Part shown: in pieces, positions 7,086-10,602 of the stretch
How the letters are laid out: each line of letters starts with the position of its first letter
Position numbering within the stretch: position 1 is the first letter of the stretch
Assembly: GCA_934255105.1 (NCBI GenBank)
Contig: CAKQNH010000089.1
Location: 1 to 10,602, forward strand
Source: an uncultured Pirellulaceae bacterium
GTDB taxonomy: Bacteria; Planctomycetota; Planctomycetia; Pirellulales; Pirellulaceae
Direction: 5' to 3'
DNA length: 10,602 nt
The notes under the pieces: model-generated
What the model saw: the letters and a program-made list of their open reading frames with translations, nothing else
Database searches by the model: none
Told to the model about the DNA's origin: nothing
Program-made: the position numbers and the translations under genes

Positions 7086-7152
7086 AAACCGCGTGGGCAA
7101 CGCCCCGCGCGTCCGCGTTCAGCTCCCGCGGGGGGCGTTGCCCACGCGGTTT
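7086..7152. terminator. Long inverted repeat between convergent genes, probable bidirectional terminator
   Basis: Left arm 7086-7109 and right arm 7127-7152 are reverse complements over 24 bp, with two extra G in the right arm (near 7131-7135) and a 17-base loop. It begins with AAA and ends with TTT, so each strand has a short T-run after a very GC-rich stem, which suits two convergent transcripts (bioF and the isomerase gene). Each arm can also fold alone into CGCG, GGGC, 3-base loop, GCCC, CGCG with a bulge, so the element may be two inverted REP-like palindromes reused as a terminator. Confidence 0.7.
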
Positions 7153-7195
7153 CACAAATCATCAAAGACGACGTCGAACGACCGTCGCACCAGAG

Positions 7196-8392
7196 CTACT
7201 CAACTTTGTGTGGCTTATAGTCGTGCTCGCGTTTGGTAAGCACTTCAATCGAAATGATTTCGTCCAGCGGATGGTCGGGCTTCTTCTTTTCCTCGTCCGT
7301 CGAATCGGGGTCGACGCGAACCAAATGCCCCAAGACTTCCATTCCCAGTGTGACTCGTCCGAAGGCCGTGTACGAGCCGTTGAGATTGAAGGCAGGCAGG
7401 AACGTAATGAAGAACTGCGACCCGCCCGAATTGGGCGCGCCCGAAAGCGCCATGCCGACCGTTCCGCGGAAGAAATTGCGAGCATCTGGTTTGTCAGCTT
7501 CGCCGTAGATGTGGTAATCCGGGCCGCCAGTGCCGTCGCCGATTGGGCAGCCGGTCTGCGCCATAAAATGTTCGATCACGCGATGGAAGGTCAGGCCATC
7601 GTAAAAGCCTGACTCCACCAAGCTGATGAAATTGGCGACAGTCTCTGGGGCTTGATTCTCGAACAGCTCAATCTCGATGTTTCCCTTGGTGGTTTTCATC
7701 CGCACGCGTGGCAGAGGTGCCCCTTGAGCATCTTGCTCCCGCGCTGCCAATTCCTCAGTCCATAGCTCCTTAAGCTTGTCGATCTCCTCTAGACTGTTTT
7801 GCACCTGCGGGTGGTCCTGTTCTTCGCCAGCCAAGAGTACCGCTTCCTTGCGCACAGCATCAAAATCGTTCATGGCAAAGGCCGTGCGCGTGGTCAAGCT
7901 GTGCAACTCGGGATCTTCGTAACCGCTGGCTACCAGAGCCTGGCCCACTGGCAGCATCCCTTCGTACAAGTCGGCGCCGGCCCTGTGCTTGAAAGTCTCC
8001 CACAGCATTGCGGCCAGCGGGCCCGCTGGGGCAGGCGATAGTTGATATTCGGCCACAGCGGCCGCCATCATGCGCTGGAAAACGGGGGCACCTTGGCTCA
8101 GCATTTCGAACCATTGGTCGCGTAGCTGGCGATCCTGCGGCAAATTGGGGAGCGTGGTATTAAAATGCACCATGACTTCGCGCATCTGCTTCAAGTGCGT
8201 GCGCATGGCCTCAATGGCAGCTTTGAATTCAGGCGTTTCGGGATCTACGTGTTCGTGGGGCATAGGCTTTGCTTCTGCTGGTGCCTGAGCCCAAGTTACG
8301 TTTAGACTGAGCGCACTTGCCACGCCGAATATGAGGCACACCAAGCGTAGAGCCAAGCGGCACGACGGTCGCAATTGAGTCACTGTTTTCAT
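7196..8392 (-). CDS. Exported cyclophilin-type peptidyl-prolyl cis-trans isomerase
   Basis: Catalyses cis-trans isomerisation of proline peptide bonds, probably during folding of exported proteins. From the start at 8392 the protein is 398 aa: signal peptide (about 1-37; RLVCLIFGVASALSL core, cleavage near AQA), a helical region (about 50-220) rich in charged residues and possibly TPR-like, then a cyclophilin domain (about 229-388). Active-site features are FHRV with R271, F276-M277 and Q279, GSQFFI (324-329) and AFGRV. The tryptophan typical of cyclosporin-sensitive cyclophilins is absent, as in many bacterial forms, and the position of human CypA H126 is tyrosine (GSYTAFG). A 14-residue DSTDEEKKKPDHPL insert is charged. 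The frame is open to an ATG at 8467, but the internal ATG gives a standard signal peptide at the N terminus and is preferred. It lies 125 bases downstream of the phosphatase and converges with bioF. Confidence 0.94.
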   Translation of the reverse strand: MKTVTQLRPSCRLALRLVCLIFGVASALSLNVTWAQAPAEAKPMPHEHVDPETPEFKAAIEAMRTHLKQMREVMVHFNTTLPNLPQDRQLRDQWFEMLSQGAPVFQRMMAAAVAEYQLSPAPAGPLAAMLWETFKHRAGADLYEGMLPVGQALVASGYEDPELHSLTTRTAFAMNDFDAVRKEAVLLAGEEQDHPQVQNSLEEIDKLKELWTEELAAREQDAQGAPLPRVRMKTTKGNIEIELFENQAPETVANFISLVESGFYDGLTFHRVIEHFMAQTGCPIGDGTGGPDYHIYGEADKPDARNFFRGTVGMALSGAPNSGGSQFFITFLPAFNLNGSYTAFGRVTLGMEVLGHLVRVDPDSTDEEKKKPDHPLDEIISIEVLTKREHDYKPHKVE

Positions 8393-8517
8393 CAGAACCG
8401 TTTTATCAATAGATAGAGTCGGGGTGCCCTGAGGTCTTTTACCTCGAGAATGAAAGCACCGAAACACTCATTGTACTCGATCGCAACCCACGACAGTTAT
8501 CGACTGGCAAACGCCGC
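8393..8517 (-). other. Leader between phosphatase and isomerase genes
   Basis: This 125-base gap probably holds the isomerase promoter, but no good -35/-10 pair could be placed; TACAAT occurs on the - strand at about 8471-8476 without a convincing -35 partner. A small hairpin, GAGGT (8431-8435) with loop CTTTT and ACCTC (8441-8445), lies in the middle. No clear Shine-Dalgarno precedes the start at 8392. Confidence 0.35.
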
Positions 8518-9363
8518 TTACCTGGTAGCTGGTAGATCAGCATTGCGGGGAGCAGGGTTGAGGCGGAAGAGGATAAAGGCTAGGTCGTCTGGTTTACTCG
8601 GATGCGTCCCCTCCTGGGCGGCAGTCATGCGCTGCTGAACCAGCGAGCACAGCCGGTCGGCCGCATTAGCCAGCGAGCCTTTGCGGATGATATTGACAAT
8701 CTCCTCTAGCCGCAGATTGTCGAACAGACCATCGGAGCCGAGCAACAGCGTGTCCTGCGGCGCCAGGCGGCGCGGCAGTCCCATGTCGATATGCAAATCG
8801 TCGGCACCGACGATGTTGGAGACTAGGTGTCGGTCTGCGTGATGCAAGGCGGCCTTTTCGGTCAACATGCCCGCTTCCACAGCGTAACCGACGGGCGAAT
8901 GGGCCTGAGTCTGCAATTTGACCTTGCCGTGGCTGCCAACCAACAGTGCTTGAGAATCGCCCACGTGAAAGGTACGAATGACCCCCGCATTGATCTCCAC
9001 CGCTAGCAGCGTGGTGGCAGCCCCGGTTCCCAATTGCCTGACCCGCAGAACGGCAGAGTCAAACCCGTCCAGGATGGGCGTGCGTAAGTTCGTCGTCTGG
9101 TCGCACTGGCGCAGCGCTTCGGCCAATGCCTCGACAGCCAATTGCGAAGCGAGCTGGCCATTGGCTTGACCACCGCAGCCATCGGCAATTAGCAACACGC
9201 CCGCCGCATCCCCGACGGGCAGCAGGCCGATAGCATCTTCGTTGGGCGTCTGCTTTTCGGGGTCGCGACGAGTGTAGTAGTAAACTGTTCCGGCAGCAAA
9301 CGGCTGGGCCTGCACTGCATCGAACTGCTGGTCAATTAGCAGTACCGGTTCGCATCGGACCAT
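8518..9363 (-). CDS. PP2C-family Ser/Thr protein phosphatase
   Basis: A metal-dependent (PPM) phosphatase that removes phosphate from Ser/Thr residues, probably reversing the neighbouring kinase. From the start at 9363 it is 281 aa. PP2C motifs are in order: PNEDA with E42-D43, LLIADGCGGQANG with D61 as metal ligand, TGAATTLLA (about 113-121), HVGDSQALL (133-141), LLLGSDGLFDNL with D211, and the C-terminal PDDLAFILF with D259 and D260 as the final metal-site aspartates. All metal-site positions are present, so it should be active. The domain has no signal peptide or membrane segment and should be cytoplasmic. The frame is open to 9444, which would overlap the kinase by 76 bases, but ATG 9363 is only five bases after the kinase stop and gives a standard PP2C N terminus. 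The tight spacing indicates an operon with the kinase and possible translational coupling, since no Shine-Dalgarno is seen. Confidence 0.92.
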   Translation of the reverse strand: MVRCEPVLLIDQQFDAVQAQPFAAGTVYYYTRRDPEKQTPNEDAIGLLPVGDAAGVLLIADGCGGQANGQLASQLAVEALAEALRQCDQTTNLRTPILDGFDSAVLRVRQLGTGAATTLLAVEINAGVIRTFHVGDSQALLVGSHGKVKLQTQAHSPVGYAVEAGMLTEKAALHHADRHLVSNIVGADDLHIDMGLPRRLAPQDTLLLGSDGLFDNLRLEEIVNIIRKGSLANAADRLCSLVQQRMTAAQEGTHPSKPDDLAFILFRLNPAPRNADLPATR

Positions 9364-9368
9364 GGAGA

Positions 9369-10602
9369 TCACCGCGAGTCCCCTAGCCGTGTGGTACACC
9401 ACGGGCAATAGGTCCAATATTGTGGCAGTACGCCCCAACCACATTGTTGACAGCTATGGGACGACCCTTCGATCTTCCATTTGCGTTTGGTGGATACGCG
9501 GCACCACGGACAATAACGCATAAAGGGCATCAGCTTTTTGCGCGTGCACTTCTTATTGGCGCACCGCGCCGTGTAGCGTCGGTCGGGATAATGCCGTTTG
9601 GTCTCGACTTCAAAACCACCTCCATAGCACCATGGGCAGTAGGGCCAGTCGCTTTTCAGCCCCCGGCAGCAGCGGGGACAGTAGACGGGGAAGTTGGTCG
9701 CACACGGATTCTTTTTACGATCGTCTCCACACCACGGGCAGGCCAACATCGGCTCCGCCACCGGCCCTTGGCACTTGCGGCACGAACAGGTGGCCCCCAG
9801 CGCGGCACCAAAATTCTCCTGAAATTCTTTGCGCCGTAGCTGTTGCCAACTCAGACCGCGAGCGGACGTGGTTCGCGGCTTTTTGACAGCCAATTTGGCG
9901 TGCAGCGGTTGTCTAATTCGCGAGAACGTAGCCAGCATTTGTTCGGCAGTGCTGAAGCGGTCCGCCGCGTCAAAAGCCAGCGATTTCTTGATCAGCTCGA
10001 CCAGGGCCGGGCTGACGCGCGCGCGCAACCGATCGTGGCCCGCCATCGGCCACTGGTACGGCCACTCGGGGAGCGCGCCGGCCAACATGCGATACATCAC
10101 GATGCCCAGCGAAAAGACGTCCGAGCGAAAAGACGGACGCCCCATCGCCTGCTCTGGGGCCACATAACCCAGCGTCCCGCCGCCAGAACCCTGCAAGGTG
10201 CGATGCGCAATTCGGGCAATGCCAAAGTCGGTCAACAACAATTGATTGTTGGGAAACAGCAATAAATTATCGGGCTTAATATCGCAGTGGATAATCTTGC
10301 ACTCGTGGGCGTAGGCGGCCGCGCACAACATCTGCTCCGAATAGTGCAGGGCCGTCTTGACGCTCAGCCGCTTTTGCAGGCGATCTTCTAGGGAGGAGTC
10401 GCTCAGCGGAGTAACGATAACAAACTTGCCATCGATGAAGTCGGCATACTTGAGCGGCAAAATATTGGGGTGGGACAGCTTGGCGGCCAGCCGAGCTTCT
10501 TGCCGGAAGCTGGCAATGCACGCCTCGTTAACCAAGTGCGTGTGCGGAATTTTGAGCGCTACGCGAACACCCTCGATCGTATCAGCCGCCTGATACACCG
10601 TA
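9369..10602 (-). CDS. Ser/Thr protein kinase with four C-terminal zinc ribbons (5' partial)
   Basis: A Hanks-type kinase that phosphorylates Ser/Thr residues; its substrate is unknown. Only the last ~410 residues are in the window. The GTG at 10596-10598 (counted here as residue 1) is not the start: VYQAADT is the end of the glycine-rich loop, and the frame stays open to the window edge. Kinase elements: VALK with K16, helix-C E34, catalytic HCDIKPDN with D106, K108 and N111, DFG with D124, APE at 147-149, SDVFSLG with D160, and ADRF with R214. The residue before the catalytic Asp is Cys, not Arg (non-RD type). After a basic linker (about 232-258) come four zinc ribbons, each closing with CPWC: C273/C276 with 287-290, 307-310 with 321-324, C346/C351 with 363-366, and 383-386 with 398-401. 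No membrane segment follows the kinase domain, unlike PASTA kinases. The PP2C gene begins five bases after the stop. Confidence 0.95.
   Translation of the reverse strand, partial: TVYQAADTIEGVRVALKIPHTHLVNEACIASFRQEARLAAKLSHPNILPLKYADFIDGKFVIVTPLSDSSLEDRLQKRLSVKTALHYSEQMLCAAAYAHECKIIHCDIKPDNLLLFPNNQLLLTDFGIARIAHRTLQGSGGGTLGYVAPEQAMGRPSFRSDVFSLGIVMYRMLAGALPEWPYQWPMAGHDRLRARVSPALVELIKKSLAFDAADRFSTAEQMLATFSRIRQPLHAKLAVKKPRTTSARGLSWQQLRRKEFQENFGAALGATCSCRKCQGPVAEPMLACPWCGDDRKKNPCATNFPVYCPRCCRGLKSDWPYCPWCYGGGFEVETKRHYPDRRYTARCANKKCTRKKLMPFMRYCPWCRVSTKRKWKIEGSSHSCQQCGWGVLPQYWTYCPWCTTRLGDSR

Noticed and set aside
10596..10598. GTG as the kinase start codon
   Set aside because: It falls in the glycine-rich loop of the kinase fold, the frame stays open to the window edge, and the first strands of the N-lobe would be missing.

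Overview
The window looks like chromosomal DNA from a member of the Planctomycetota, probably a Pirellulales-type bacterium. This is an inference from several signs: a secreted protein with a degenerate HEAT-like repeat module of the planctomycete kind, a Hanks-type kinase fused to zinc ribbons, an exported cyclophilin, few clear Shine-Dalgarno sites, and tandem extragenic palindromes in a long intergenic gap. No rRNA, tRNA, CRISPR array, transposase or phage gene was seen.

Left part (1-3997, + strand): a GT4-type glycosyltransferase (224-1609), then threonyl-tRNA synthetase thrS (1802-3997). The 192-base gap between them holds an imperfect 24-base direct repeat and a small hairpin covering the thrS Shine-Dalgarno sequence. 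ThrRS keeps all its editing and zinc ligands but carries an extra segment of about 60 residues just before the first zinc ligand.

Middle gap (3998-4524): 527 bases without a credible gene. It holds a hairpin on the thrS stop codon and a mosaic of eight palindromic repeats (three of 25 bases, then five of 30 bases in inverted orientation). More hairpins and a possible promoter follow. The two repeat types are divergent copies of one element: a GTAG foot, an 8-bp stem and a 3-base loop, with paired substitutions that keep the stem. This REP/BIME-like element is the most interesting thing in the window.

Right-centre (4525-7072, + strand): a secreted HEAT-like protein and, 13 bases later, bioF (8-amino-7-oxononanoate synthase, biotin synthesis). 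They are probably co-transcribed although no functional link is obvious. A long nested inverted repeat (7086-7152) separates bioF from the convergent genes on the other strand.

Right part (7196-10602, - strand): in transcription order, a Ser/Thr protein kinase with four C-terminal zinc ribbons (5' end outside the window), a PP2C-type phosphatase five bases downstream, and, after a 125-base gap, an exported cyclophilin-type peptidyl-prolyl isomerase. The kinase and phosphatase form a likely reversible phosphorylation pair; the zinc ribbons are the unusual part and may bind a partner or nucleic acid.
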